From Enterobacteriaceae bacterium RIT714 (lineage in GTDB: Bacteria > Pseudomonadota > Gammaproteobacteria > Enterobacterales > Enterobacteriaceae): 64,000 nucleotides of DNA. The stretch covers positions 682,001 through 746,000 of the forward strand of contig WJYB01000001.1 in the NCBI GenBank assembly GCA_009668015.1, read 5' to 3'. Made by a program: the position numbers and the translations under genes. The notes under the pieces are model-generated. The model was given only the letters and a program-made list of their open reading frames with translations. It was not told where the DNA came from and ran no database searches. This document shows positions 7,565 to 15,607 of this stretch, piece after piece (positions within the stretch are counted from its first letter, which is position 1; each line of letters begins with the position of its first letter).

Positions 7565-9106
7565 TTAATCGTCTGCTTTTTTCTGATTCAGCCCATATTC
7601 ACGCAGCTTATTGGCGATGGCGGTGTGGGAGACCCCCAGACGTTTTGCCAGTTTACGCGTGCTGGGATAGTTGCGATAAAGCTGAGTCAGGACGGAGCGC
7701 TCAAAGCGGCTGGTGATATCGTCCAGCGATCCTTCCATTGCCTCTTCGCCGACCGATACCGTTCCGGCATCGTAATCCGGCAGTAAAATATCCTGCGAGC
7801 GAAGCTCGTATCCTTCGAGTTGCGTCAGGGCGCGGTAAATCGCGTTCTTTAACTGGCGGATATTTCCCGGCCAGCCATAGCGCGTCAGCATCGTCCCCAG
7901 ATCGGCAGAAAGCTTCGGACGCGGCACGCCCTGCTCGTCGGCAAACCGGGCCACAAACAGCTCGGTGAGCGGCATAATGTCCTGCGGACAATCGCGCAAC
8001 GGCGGAATATTCAGCGTCAGAACATTCAGGCGATAGTAGAGATCTTCGCGGAAGACTCCCTTCTGAACCAGTTCGACAAGATTCTTCTGCGTGGCGCAAA
8101 TCACGCGGACATCAACGTGAACCTCATGATCTTCACCCACGCGGCGGAAGGTGCCGTCATTGAGGAAACGCAGCAGTTTAGCCTGCATACGCGGCGACAT
8201 TTCGCCGATTTCATCCAGCAGGACCGATCCACCGCTGGCCTGCTCGAAAAAGCCTTTTTTCCCTTCCGGCGCGTGACCGAAAAGCTCACTCTCGACCGCA
8301 TCTTCCGGGATAGAAGCGCAGTTCAGCGCCAGATACGGTTTTGCCGCGCGCGGGCTGGCAGTGTGTACAGCATGCGCCAGGAGATCCTTACCGGTACCCG
8401 TCTCGCCGGTAATCAGCAGCGGCGCGGTAAGGTTAGCCAGCTTACGCGCCTGATCGACCACATGTCGCATCTTTGGACTGACCGCAATAATCTGGCTGAA
8501 TGCGCCCACATCCTGTTGGGAAAGATTCTGTAACTGTCGTCCCATACGAATGGTGGAACGCAGCATGATCACCGCGCCAGTGAGAACGCTGACGTTGTTC
8601 TCGCCCTGCAGATGAACGGGCGTGATCTCCATCAGGAAATTCTGCCCGTTAATCACAACATGTTCGCTGTGAGTACCCTGAGGATTGCTTTCAAGCCAGC
8701 GCTGGAAATTGAAGCCAGGGATCAGCTGCGCCGCGTGATGGTTGCTCAATTTTTCCTGACTCTGGGCAAACAGCTGGCAGCAGGCCTGGTTGGTGCGTTC
8801 CACTTTGCCTTTCAGATCTAACGATAAGAACGGCTCAGGCATCGCCTCGAGCAACGCGCTTAACGCCAGATGTTCGCGCTCTGAAGGCATCCACGGCACC
8901 GTACGCACATCCGTAACGCCAGCGATACGGCGGATTTCCGCCATCAGGCTACTGAACGTATTAAATTCGATTTCGGCAAAGTTGAGATAAATTCGCCCGA
9001 TAGGGTCGATATCAATGCCGCGTAAATCAATGTCACGCAAAACAAGGAGATCGAGTAACTCGCGAGTCAGACCGATACGGTCCTGACAGAACACTTCCAG
9101 ACGCAT
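7565..9106 (-). CDS. tyrR: transcriptional regulator TyrR
   Basis: TyrR controls aromatic amino acid biosynthesis and transport in response to Tyr, Phe and Trp. At 513 residues it has the E. coli length. Domains in order are an ACT-like N-terminus (1-75, MRLEVFCQDRIGLTRELLDL), a PAS segment (~78-190), an AAA+ domain with Walker A GETGTGKD at 234-241, and a C-terminal helix-turn-helix (STRKLAKRLGVSHTAIANKL). As in other TyrR proteins the sigma-54-contacting GAFTGA loop is missing (HAPEGKKGFF is in that position), so it acts on sigma-70 promoters. A TyrR box lies about 70 bp upstream of the start, consistent with autoregulation. Confidence 0.97.
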   Translation of the reverse strand: MRLEVFCQDRIGLTRELLDLLVLRDIDLRGIDIDPIGRIYLNFAEIEFNTFSSLMAEIRRIAGVTDVRTVPWMPSEREHLALSALLEAMPEPFLSLDLKGKVERTNQACCQLFAQSQEKLSNHHAAQLIPGFNFQRWLESNPQGTHSEHVVINGQNFLMEITPVHLQGENNVSVLTGAVIMLRSTIRMGRQLQNLSQQDVGAFSQIIAVSPKMRHVVDQARKLANLTAPLLITGETGTGKDLLAHAVHTASPRAAKPYLALNCASIPEDAVESELFGHAPEGKKGFFEQASGGSVLLDEIGEMSPRMQAKLLRFLNDGTFRRVGEDHEVHVDVRVICATQKNLVELVQKGVFREDLYYRLNVLTLNIPPLRDCPQDIMPLTELFVARFADEQGVPRPKLSADLGTMLTRYGWPGNIRQLKNAIYRALTQLEGYELRSQDILLPDYDAGTVSVGEEAMEGSLDDITSRFERSVLTQLYRNYPSTRKLAKRLGVSHTAIANKLREYGLNQKKADD

Positions 9107-9175
9107 GGGAAAATCACTCTAGTAAGCCAGTAACCTTAAAATAATATGTCAGATATCGTCTGGCTGGAAGCTCGC

Positions 9176-9193
9176 TGTCAACAAATATTGACA
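9176..9193 (-). promoter_or_regulatory. TyrR box overlapping putative tyrR -35
   Basis: On the minus strand this reads TGTCAATATTTGTTGACA, an 18-bp match to the TyrR box TGTAAA-N6-TTTACA with one symmetric change in each arm. It is the core of an 11-bp perfect inverted repeat (9171-9181 with 9188-9198). TTGACA at its downstream edge could be the tyrR -35 element, so TyrR bound here would block its own promoter. Established knowledge: tyrR is autoregulated in E. coli. Confidence 0.7.
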
Positions 9194-9213
9194 GCGAGGT
9201 GATTTCTTCAGCG

Positions 9214-10263
9214 TTATTGCGGTTTTTTATTCAGCGTTTCTTTCAGCTGGCCGATCAATTCACGGCGGAAATCCCCGAGACGCGGTTTATCATCGTTGAT
9301 CCACGGCAGCGGTCGGCATAACTCCATTGCTTTAATACCCAGACGCGCGGTCAGAAGCCCGGCGCCAATCCCCTGCGCGGCGCGCGTCGACAATCGCGCA
9401 GCGAGATCCTGAGACATCCAGTCCATTCCTACCTCGCGCACCAGCTCGCTGGCTCCGGCAAAGGCCATATTCAGCAGCACCAGGCGGAACAGGCGCAGGC
9501 GGCTGTAATAGCCTAGTTCGATTCCATACAGCGTGGCGATTCGGTTGATGAGGCGCAGGTTTCGCCACGCGATAAACGCCATATCCACCAGTGCCAGAGG
9601 GCTGACGGCAATCATCAGCGTTGATTCCGCAGCGGAGCGACTGATTTCCCGGCGTGCCTGGGAATCCAGAACCGGCTGCACAATATTGGCGTACAGCGTG
9701 ACGATTTCGCGGTCGTTTTGCGATTCATGGATCGCCGCATACCAGCGCTGAAGGGCCGGATGTGACTGATCGATTCCCGCCTGACTGGCCAGTTTTTCAC
9801 AAAAAGCGCGCCCTTTACCCGCCGCATGGCTGTGCAACAGATCGCGGGCCTCATCACGTTCATGCGCGCGCTGGCGTAGCCGCCACAGGCGACGCCATTC
9901 GGTGGCGATTGAGCCAACCCCCGCACCGATAATCAGTGCGCCGGCGGCACAGCCTCCCAGGGCAACCCAGTCCTGAGTTTGCCACGCATTCATTGTCCAC
10001 TGAACGCCCTGGCCCACTACGCTTACGCCAAACAGCGTCAGCCCGGCGGTGACCATTTTACGCCACAGACTGCGTTTCGGGCGCAGCGCAGACTCAACAA
10101 CCGCTTCTGCCGCCCCCTCTTCCAGCAACACATCGTCCGCGACGGCGGGGGCAAAATTGTCTGCCAGCGGTCCGCTGAAAGCCTGGGCAGATTTAAGTGC
10201 TTCGGTCTGCTCCTGCTCCAGCGTGCCACTAAAATCAATACGCGGCTTCAACGGTTCCGTCAT
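9214..10263 (-). CDS. ycjF: YcjF inner-membrane protein (DUF697/TIGR01620)
   Basis: This 349-residue protein is the partner of the NTPase-like YcjX. It has a charged N-terminus, two hydrophobic segments near 70-125 ([17 protein letters not shown], then [17 protein letters not shown]) and a DUF697-type C-terminal half with further hydrophobic helices ([20 protein letters not shown]). It is probably an integral inner-membrane protein. Its ATG overlaps the ycjX stop by 4 bp (10260-10263), so the two are translationally coupled. The pair belongs to the heat-shock regulon in E. coli; its biochemical role is unknown to me. Confidence 0.92.
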   Translation of the reverse strand: MTEPLKPRIDFSGTLEQEQTEALKSAQAFSGPLADNFAPAVADDVLLEEGAAEAVVESALRPKRSLWRKMVTAGLTLFGVSVVGQGVQWTMNAWQTQDWVALGGCAAGALIIGAGVGSIATEWRRLWRLRQRAHERDEARDLLHSHAAGKGRAFCEKLASQAGIDQSHPALQRWYAAIHESQNDREIVTLYANIVQPVLDSQARREISRSAAESTLMIAVSPLALVDMAFIAWRNLRLINRIATLYGIELGYYSRLRLFRLVLLNMAFAGASELVREVGMDWMSQDLAARLSTRAAQGIGAGLLTARLGIKAMELCRPLPWINDDKPRLGDFRRELIGQLKETLNKKPQ

Positions 10264-11657
10264 CGCAATTTATCTCCAATTAAAAACTCCAGTGCCGCAT
10301 CCAGGCGAATGTGCGGCAACGGCTGGTCGACATTCATCGTCTGAGGACGGAATGCCTCAAACTGGAACCCCTGACTCTGCCAGAAGGCTTGTCCGGGCAG
10401 ACGTGCCGGGACTTCACCAGGATAAACGGTCAGGGGCTCTCCGTCGCTCAGACGATGGCCGCGCAGCGCCGGTATTTTTTCGCCGTTCACATCAATAAGA
10501 CCGCTCTGGGTAGCCTGAACCGAGGCCAGCCCCAGGCAATCCATACTTATCCCCTCAAACGCCGCATTCTGCCAGGCGTCCTGCACCAGCTGTTGCAGCA
10601 GCGCAACCATGTTGGCGTGTTGATCGATAGTCACGTGATCTGCTTTGGTTGCCGCAAACAGCAGTTTATCAATGACCGGGGAAAACAGGCGACGAAACAG
10701 CGTGCGTTGGCCGTAGTGGAAGCTCTGCATGAGCTGAGTCAGCGCCAGGCGCATATCGTTAAAAGCCTGCGGCCCGCTGTTGAGCGGTTGCAGACAGTCC
10801 ACCAGCACTATCTGGCGATCGAAGCGCAGGAAATGATTTTTATAAAACCCCTTCACCACCTTCTCGCAGTAATAATTAAAGCGCTCCCGCAGCATGCCGA
10901 CGTTACTGTTTTTGTCGGCCATTGCCAGTTTGGATTCACCCCAGGCGTCTACGTCAGGCCACGGGAAGAATTGCAACGCTGGCGCACCCGCCATCTCTCC
11001 CGGCAGCACAAAACGGCCCGGCTGAATAAAATGCAGCCCCTGCTGTTTGCAGCGATGGAGATAGTCAGTCCAGGCTTCGGCGATGGCGGCCAGGCGATTT
11101 TCATCGGCAGGCGCCAGCGGATCTAACCCTGCGCACAATTCCCGCCATTTCGCAGACCACTCGGCCCGCTGCCCCTGTAATAAACCGGTCATCTGGCGGG
11201 ACCAGCTCAGATAATCCTGGGCCAGCATCGGCAAATCGAGCAACCATTCGCCGGGATAATCGACGATCTCAAGATAGAGCGTGGAGGTATCTTTGAAATG
11301 ACGCAGTAACGAATCATTAGAACGAAAGCGCAGCGCCAGGCGAATTTCACTCACTCCACGCGTCGGCGTGGGCCATGCAGGGGGCGTACCATATAGCTGC
11401 GCAAGCCCTTCGTCATAGGTGAAACGCGGAATGCCAAAATTACTTTGTGGCACGCGTTTGACGCCAAGCAGACGCTCTTCACGCGCCGCACTCAGCAGAG
11501 GTAAGCGCGCACCGGCATGCAGATTGAGCAGTTGGTTAACCATCGCGGTAATAAACGCCGTTTTACCACTCCGGCTCAAGCCGGTAACCGCCAGCCGTAA
11601 GTGGCGATCGACGCCGCGGTTGACCAGTGAATTCAGTTCGTTTTTTAATCTCTTCAT
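10260..11657 (-). CDS. ycjX: YcjX, DUF463 GTPase/NTPase-like heat-shock protein
   Basis: This 465-residue protein belongs to the DUF463 family of P-loop proteins. GLSRSGKT at 26-33 is a clear Walker A, and [13 protein letters not shown] at ~125 resembles a switch/G3 region. A conserved TKADH motif in the C-terminal half fits a GTPase guanine-specificity loop. The second ATG (11657) was chosen because it gives the family N-terminus MKRLKNELN and puts AGGA at a workable distance; 11663 is possible. It is coupled to ycjF. A sigma-32-like promoter lies 54-79 bp upstream. Confidence 0.93.
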   Translation of the reverse strand: MKRLKNELNSLVNRGVDRHLRLAVTGLSRSGKTAFITAMVNQLLNLHAGARLPLLSAAREERLLGVKRVPQSNFGIPRFTYDEGLAQLYGTPPAWPTPTRGVSEIRLALRFRSNDSLLRHFKDTSTLYLEIVDYPGEWLLDLPMLAQDYLSWSRQMTGLLQGQRAEWSAKWRELCAGLDPLAPADENRLAAIAEAWTDYLHRCKQQGLHFIQPGRFVLPGEMAGAPALQFFPWPDVDAWGESKLAMADKNSNVGMLRERFNYYCEKVVKGFYKNHFLRFDRQIVLVDCLQPLNSGPQAFNDMRLALTQLMQSFHYGQRTLFRRLFSPVIDKLLFAATKADHVTIDQHANMVALLQQLVQDAWQNAAFEGISMDCLGLASVQATQSGLIDVNGEKIPALRGHRLSDGEPLTVYPGEVPARLPGQAFWQSQGFQFEAFRPQTMNVDQPLPHIRLDAALEFLIGDKLR

Positions 11658-11710
11658 CGCCATCCTGTTTTGCCCTGAAGACCGCTGATATTACCTTCAG
11701 AATACAATAA

Positions 11711-11736
11711 ATTGGGGCAGATCGTTGATTTTCAAT
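11711..11736 (-). promoter_or_regulatory. sigma-32-like heat-shock promoter for ycjX
   Basis: On the minus strand a -35 ATTGAAA is followed, after 12 bases, by CCCCAAT. This is close to the sigma-32 pattern CTTGAAA / CCCCATNT. It sits upstream of ycjX, a known heat-shock gene in E. coli. The spacing is at the short end for this sigma factor. Confidence 0.6.
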
Positions 11737-11810
11737 TCAATGTCACTGTCATTCCCCTTTTTTCTCCCGTAAAATAATTTTCCTGCCTCTATGATGGAGT
11801 TGTAAGGTGT

Positions 11811-12821
11811 ATGTCACCCACCATTTATGATATTGCACGCGCTGCTGGCGTATCAAAATCAACCGTGTCCAGGGTTCTTAACAAGCAAACAAATATTTCC
11901 CCTGAAGCACGTGAGAAGGTGCTTAAAGCGATCGATGAATTAAATTATCAACCTAACAAACTCGCCCGGGCCCTGACCTCTTCTGGTTTCGACGCGATTA
12001 TGGTTATTTCCACGCGCTCAACAAAAACCACCGCCGGTAATCCTTTTTTCTCTGACGTGCTGCACACCATCACGGCAAAAGCAGAACAAGAAGGTTTTGA
12101 TGTTATTCTCCAGACGTCAAAAAGTAGCGAAGATGATTTGCTGAAATGCGAAAGTAAAATTAAGCAAAAAATGGTTAAAGGCATTATCATGCTGAGCTCC
12201 CCGGCGAATGAATCCTTTTTCCCACGGCTCGATACGTATGGCGTTCCGGTAGTTGTTATTGGCAAAGTTGAAGGGGATTTTGAGAATATCTATTCTGTTG
12301 ATACAGATAATATCCACGGCAGTATGACATTGACCGATAATTTTATTCACAATGGTCACCGCGATATCGCTTGTCTGCACGCTCCCCTTGATTATCACGT
12401 ATCAATAGACAGACTCGCCGGGTATATGGCCAGCCTCGAAAAGCACCATATTGCTGTGAATACTGACTGGATTGTCGACGGCGGCTATACACACGACAGT
12501 GCCCTGGCGGCAGCCAGGGAATTACTCTCATCCTCTGCGCCCCCGCGTGCCGTGCTGGCGGCGGATAGTATGAAACTACTGGCGTTGTATCGCGCGGCTG
12601 ATGAATTAAATTTGATGATACCCGAGCAGTTGGCCGTTGCGGGTTATACCGATCCGCTGTTGTCGTTGATTTTAACCCCTGCACCGGGCGGTTTAGAGAT
12701 CCCGACACGCAGACTGGGGGAAGAGAGCTGCGATCTGCTCTTTAACCGTATCGCCGGCCAGGCCGTGCCGCATAAGATTATCGTTGATACTCAACTGACA
12801 TTAACGTCTTCAATGAAATGA
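11811..12821 (+). CDS. ycjW: LacI-family repressor YcjW
   Basis: YcjW is the local repressor of the ycj glucoside cluster. The 336-residue protein has a LacI helix-turn-helix at ~4-26 ([20 protein letters not shown]) with hinge [12 protein letters not shown] periplasmic-binding-like effector domain follows (~60-330). The inducer is not evident from the sequence. It is convergent with ompG and is transcribed away from ycjX. A palindromic sequence with central CG, typical of LacI-family operators, is found at the ycjM promoter and again before ycjU. In E. coli, YcjW is reported to control this cluster and pspE. The ATG lies after AAGGTGT. Confidence 0.92.
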   Translation: MSPTIYDIARAAGVSKSTVSRVLNKQTNISPEAREKVLKAIDELNYQPNKLARALTSSGFDAIMVISTRSTKTTAGNPFFSDVLHTITAKAEQEGFDVILQTSKSSEDDLLKCESKIKQKMVKGIIMLSSPANESFFPRLDTYGVPVVVIGKVEGDFENIYSVDTDNIHGSMTLTDNFIHNGHRDIACLHAPLDYHVSIDRLAGYMASLEKHHIAVNTDWIVDGGYTHDSALAAARELLSSSAPPRAVLAADSMKLLALYRAADELNLMIPEQLAVAGYTDPLLSLILTPAPGGLEIPTRRLGEESCDLLFNRIAGQAVPHKIIVDTQLTLTSSMK

Positions 12822-12823
12822 AT

Positions 12824-12842
12824 CAGGGGTCGATGACCCCTG
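12824..12842. terminator. shared hairpin between ycjW and ompG
   Basis: CAGGGGTC and GACCCCTG form an 8-bp stem with a 3-nt loop in the 32-bp gap between two convergent stop codons. The flanking T-runs are weak, so termination efficiency is uncertain. Confidence 0.6.
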
Positions 12843-12853
12843 TCAATTGAACA

Positions 12854-13768
12854 TCAAAACGCATAATTCAAACCAATACCCACGTAATGGAATTTGTCGC
12901 TTTTACCTTCATCATGATTTTCCCATTCGTGAGCATATTCCAGCGTCGTTGACAGCCCGTTACCAAAATCATAGGCATACAGCAGGCCAAGACGGTTGAA
13001 ATCATGCCCCTCACGCTCGGGATCGTCGCGCCAGTCCCAGTTTGACCAGCGATCTAAACCCAGCCGGGTATAAGGCGTCAACGTCGTATTACCCAACGAA
13101 ACAGGGAAATAGGCGCGAATTTCCTGAGTGGAAAACTCACCATTGTTGCTTCCATTATCCATATTGAAACCCCGCTCGAGGTAATAATTGATCCTCGCGG
13201 AGAAGGTTTTATTGATGGCCCAGCTAAATCCGGTTTCGCTCTCGACCCGGCTATCGGAATAACCGGTTTTATCCAGGTCATGACCAAACTGATATAAGGC
13301 CAGCCAGCCGCTGAACCGCCAGTCGTCACTTAGCCTGATATCCCAGTCGGGCTGAATTTTATAACGCTGCATATTCGCGCTACCGGTATCCGTCCCCTTT
13401 TCATCTTCATAATGATAACTGTAGTTACGAAAACCTCCGGTCAGACCCAAAGTATAATCATCATTTCCGACAAACTGATAGCGAATCTCCAGCTCGGGTC
13501 TGTCGAAATAAGTGCCACGACTCATGTCGCTATAATTCACCGCCCCTTCCTGATACATCGCCACCGATATACGCCATGCATCCCACGAGGCATTAAAATA
13601 GACTGAAGGTTCAAACAGACCATCCTCATCTTCACCCTGCCCTTCGATATTTTCGCTCTCATACATTGCGCCAAGATTAAAATCCCACTTCTTGTCATTG
13701 TCTATTGCATGGGCAGACATCACCCCTGCGCATAACAAAAGCGCAGCACTTCTTAATCGAGTACTCAT
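12854..13768 (-). CDS. ompG: outer-membrane porin OmpG
   Basis: OmpG is a monomeric 14-stranded beta-barrel porin with a wide, low-selectivity pore. The 304-residue precursor has a signal peptide (MSTRLRSAALLLCAGVMSAH, cleavage near A21). It then has alternating beta-strand sequence with OmpG landmarks: GAMYESENIEG, FDRPELEIRYQF, NYYLERGFNMD, STQEIRAYFPV, LGLDRWSNWDW, and a C-terminal YVGIGLNYAF ending in Phe for Bam recognition. It is the last gene of the ycj cluster, after ycjV, and presumably admits the cluster's oligosaccharide or glycoside substrates. A hairpin with a T-rich tail between ycjV and ompG may set its relative expression. Confidence 0.95.
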   Translation of the reverse strand: MSTRLRSAALLLCAGVMSAHAIDNDKKWDFNLGAMYESENIEGQGEDEDGLFEPSVYFNASWDAWRISVAMYQEGAVNYSDMSRGTYFDRPELEIRYQFVGNDDYTLGLTGGFRNYSYHYEDEKGTDTGSANMQRYKIQPDWDIRLSDDWRFSGWLALYQFGHDLDKTGYSDSRVESETGFSWAINKTFSARINYYLERGFNMDNGSNNGEFSTQEIRAYFPVSLGNTTLTPYTRLGLDRWSNWDWRDDPEREGHDFNRLGLLYAYDFGNGLSTTLEYAHEWENHDEGKSDKFHYVGIGLNYAF

Positions 13769-13802
13769 TGTTATATTCCTTTATATAATGACAACTAAAA
13801 AT

Positions 13803-13823
13803 GCCGGGACGTGAATTCCCGGC
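13803..13823 (-). terminator. hairpin between ycjV and ompG
   Basis: GCCGGGA at 13803-13809 pairs with TCCCGGC at 13817-13823. On the minus strand the hairpin is followed by ATTTTTAG. It follows the ycjV stop and precedes ompG, so it is a plausible partial terminator within the cluster or an mRNA stabilising hairpin. Confidence 0.6.
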
Positions 13824-13835
13824 GACTGACTCTTT

Positions 13836-14918
13836 TTATTTGATCGCCATTTCGCTTTCAGCGTCGAAGAAATGGCATTTGTCCATTTCAAATTGAATGG
13901 CCAGATTATCCCCGGCGCGATAATCGTTTACCGCTCCGGCACGAAGCACTAATTCGTGCCCCCCCACGGTGGCATAAAGCATAAACTCCGCGCCGGTAAG
14001 CTCCGCAACGCTGACCTTCGCGTCAGTTCCTGTTGCCAGCCCCTGAGTGGTGAGAATATCTTCAGGTCTGATGCCAAAAACCACCGCTTTGCGTTGGTAA
14101 CCCAACGCATTGAGTGCCGCGAGTTTTGTCTCCGGGATTTCAAGGCGCAGAGTTTCGGTCACGAAATAACGGCCATCTATCGCACCGCGGATAAAATTCA
14201 TAGCCGGGGAACCGATAAAGCCGGCGACAAACATATTGGCAGGCTCGTTATAGACCTGCTTCGGCGCCCCCACCTGCTGAATAATGCCATCCTTCATGAT
14301 CACAATCCGCGTCGCCATGGTCATGGCTTCGGTTTGATCGTGTGTCACGTAAATCATGGTGGTATTCAGTTTCTGATGTAGCTTGCTGATTTCGGCACGC
14401 ATTTGTACACGAAGCTTGGCATCGAGGTTCGACAGCGGCTCGTCCATCAGAAATACCCCCGCCTCCCGCACAATGGCTCTCCCCAGCGCCACTCGTTGGC
14501 GCTGGCCCCCGGAAAGCGCGCCCGGCTTACGCTTCAGGTAGTCCCTAAGCCCCAGAATTTGGGCGGCCCAGTTGACACGTTCTTCGATCACCGTCGGGGC
14601 AATCTTCTGCATCTTCAGGCCAAACGCCATGTTGTCGTAGACGGTCATATGTGGATAGAGCGCATAGTTCTGGAACACCATGGCGATACCACGCGATTTG
14701 GCAGGTACATCATTCATCCGTTTGCCATCGATAACCAGGTCACCGCCACTGATCTCTTCTAATCCGGCGATCATTCGTAACGTGGTGGATTTACCGCAGC
14801 CTGAAGGGCCGACAAAGACAATAAATTCTTTATCCGCAATCTCGAGGTTAAAATCTTTAACCACATGCACCTGGTTATCATAGATTTTTTGAATATGTTT
14901 AAGAGAAAGCTGAGCCAT
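13836..14918 (-). CDS. ycjV: sugar ABC transporter ATP-binding protein YcjV
   Basis: This is a MalK/UgpC-type ATPase that should energise the YcjNOP importer. The 360-residue protein has Walker A GPSGCGKST at 37-45, Q-loop region VFQNYALYPHM, signature LSGGQRQR, Walker B VFLMDEPLSNLDAKLR, H-loop TMIYVTHDQ and a C-terminal TOBE regulatory domain (VFGIRPEDI). The ATG at 14918 follows GGGGA; an upstream extension to 14963 overlaps pgmB and lacks a site. The gene is full length here, whereas I recall it as a disrupted pseudogene in E. coli K-12. Confidence 0.93.
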   Translation of the reverse strand: MAQLSLKHIQKIYDNQVHVVKDFNLEIADKEFIVFVGPSGCGKSTTLRMIAGLEEISGGDLVIDGKRMNDVPAKSRGIAMVFQNYALYPHMTVYDNMAFGLKMQKIAPTVIEERVNWAAQILGLRDYLKRKPGALSGGQRQRVALGRAIVREAGVFLMDEPLSNLDAKLRVQMRAEISKLHQKLNTTMIYVTHDQTEAMTMATRIVIMKDGIIQQVGAPKQVYNEPANMFVAGFIGSPAMNFIRGAIDGRYFVTETLRLEIPETKLAALNALGYQRKAVVFGIRPEDILTTQGLATGTDAKVSVAELTGAEFMLYATVGGHELVLRAGAVNDYRAGDNLAIQFEMDKCHFFDAESEMAIK

Positions 14919-14926
14919 TGTGTCCC

Positions 14927-15607
14927 CTATTGATGCAAAATCGGGCAGCGTTTCGCGTGCCAAAAATCAGATAAACGCTGCCAGGTCAGTTCATCCGTTG
15001 ACGAAAGTTTCAGACCGGCATGCGTTAAATCATCGCCAATCCCTACCGACAGCATGCCCGCAGCGTTAATCGCTTCAATGCCAGCCTGGGCATCTTCAAT
15101 ACCCAGCGCCTGTTCAGGCATCACGCCCAGCCCCTGGCAGGCCGCAAGGAAAATCTCCGGGTGAGGCTTGGAGTGGGTGATCCGCGCTGCATCAGCACAA
15201 AAATCAAAGGCAGCGGTGATGCCGAGCGCATGGAGGATCTGTGGCGCATTGAGAGAAACCGAAGCCAGCCCGGTACGTATCCCAGCGGCCCGAATCTCAG
15301 AGAGGAGCCCGCCAATACCCGGCATCAGCGAATCGGCATTGAGTCCAGCCAGAGAACGCACGTACAGGGCGTTCTTTGCCTGTGTCAGTGCGTAGCGCTC
15401 TTTCTCGCTGAAAGCTTTCTCCATGCCCGCGAAGCGCAGTATTCTCAGCAAGGAATCCATACGACCAATCCCCTTCAGTTCGGCGTTGAACGTCTCATCA
15501 AGGGTGATTCCAATTTCTGCTGCAATGGTCCTCCACGCCTGGAAGTGCAGGTGCGCCGTATCGGTAATCACACCATCCAAATCGAAAATAATGGCCTTAA
15601 GCGTCAT
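14927..15607 (-). CDS. pgmB: beta-phosphoglucomutase (YcjU)
   Basis: This HAD-superfamily enzyme interconverts beta-D-glucose 1-phosphate and glucose 6-phosphate. The 226-residue protein has the nucleophile motif [10 protein letters not shown] with D9 and acid/base D11, a helical cap ([12 protein letters not shown]), SKPHPEIF and [11 protein letters not shown] for Mg binding. The upstream ycjT phosphorylase releases beta-glucose 1-phosphate, so the pair channels glycoside cleavage into glycolysis. It overlaps the end of ycjT by 11 bp. A putative YcjW operator lies 14-25 bp upstream of its start, inside ycjT. In E. coli the locus is also called ycjU. Confidence 0.94.
   Translation of the reverse strand: MTLKAIIFDLDGVITDTAHLHFQAWRTIAAEIGITLDETFNAELKGIGRMDSLLRILRFAGMEKAFSEKERYALTQAKNALYVRSLAGLNADSLMPGIGGLLSEIRAAGIRTGLASVSLNAPQILHALGITAAFDFCADAARITHSKPHPEIFLAACQGLGVMPEQALGIEDAQAGIEAINAAGMLSVGIGDDLTHAGLKLSSTDELTWQRLSDFWHAKRCPILHQ

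Noticed and set aside
10311..11126. 271-codon open frame opposite ycjX
   Set aside because: It lies fully within the conserved ycjX gene on the other strand; no recognisable domain or ribosome-binding site.
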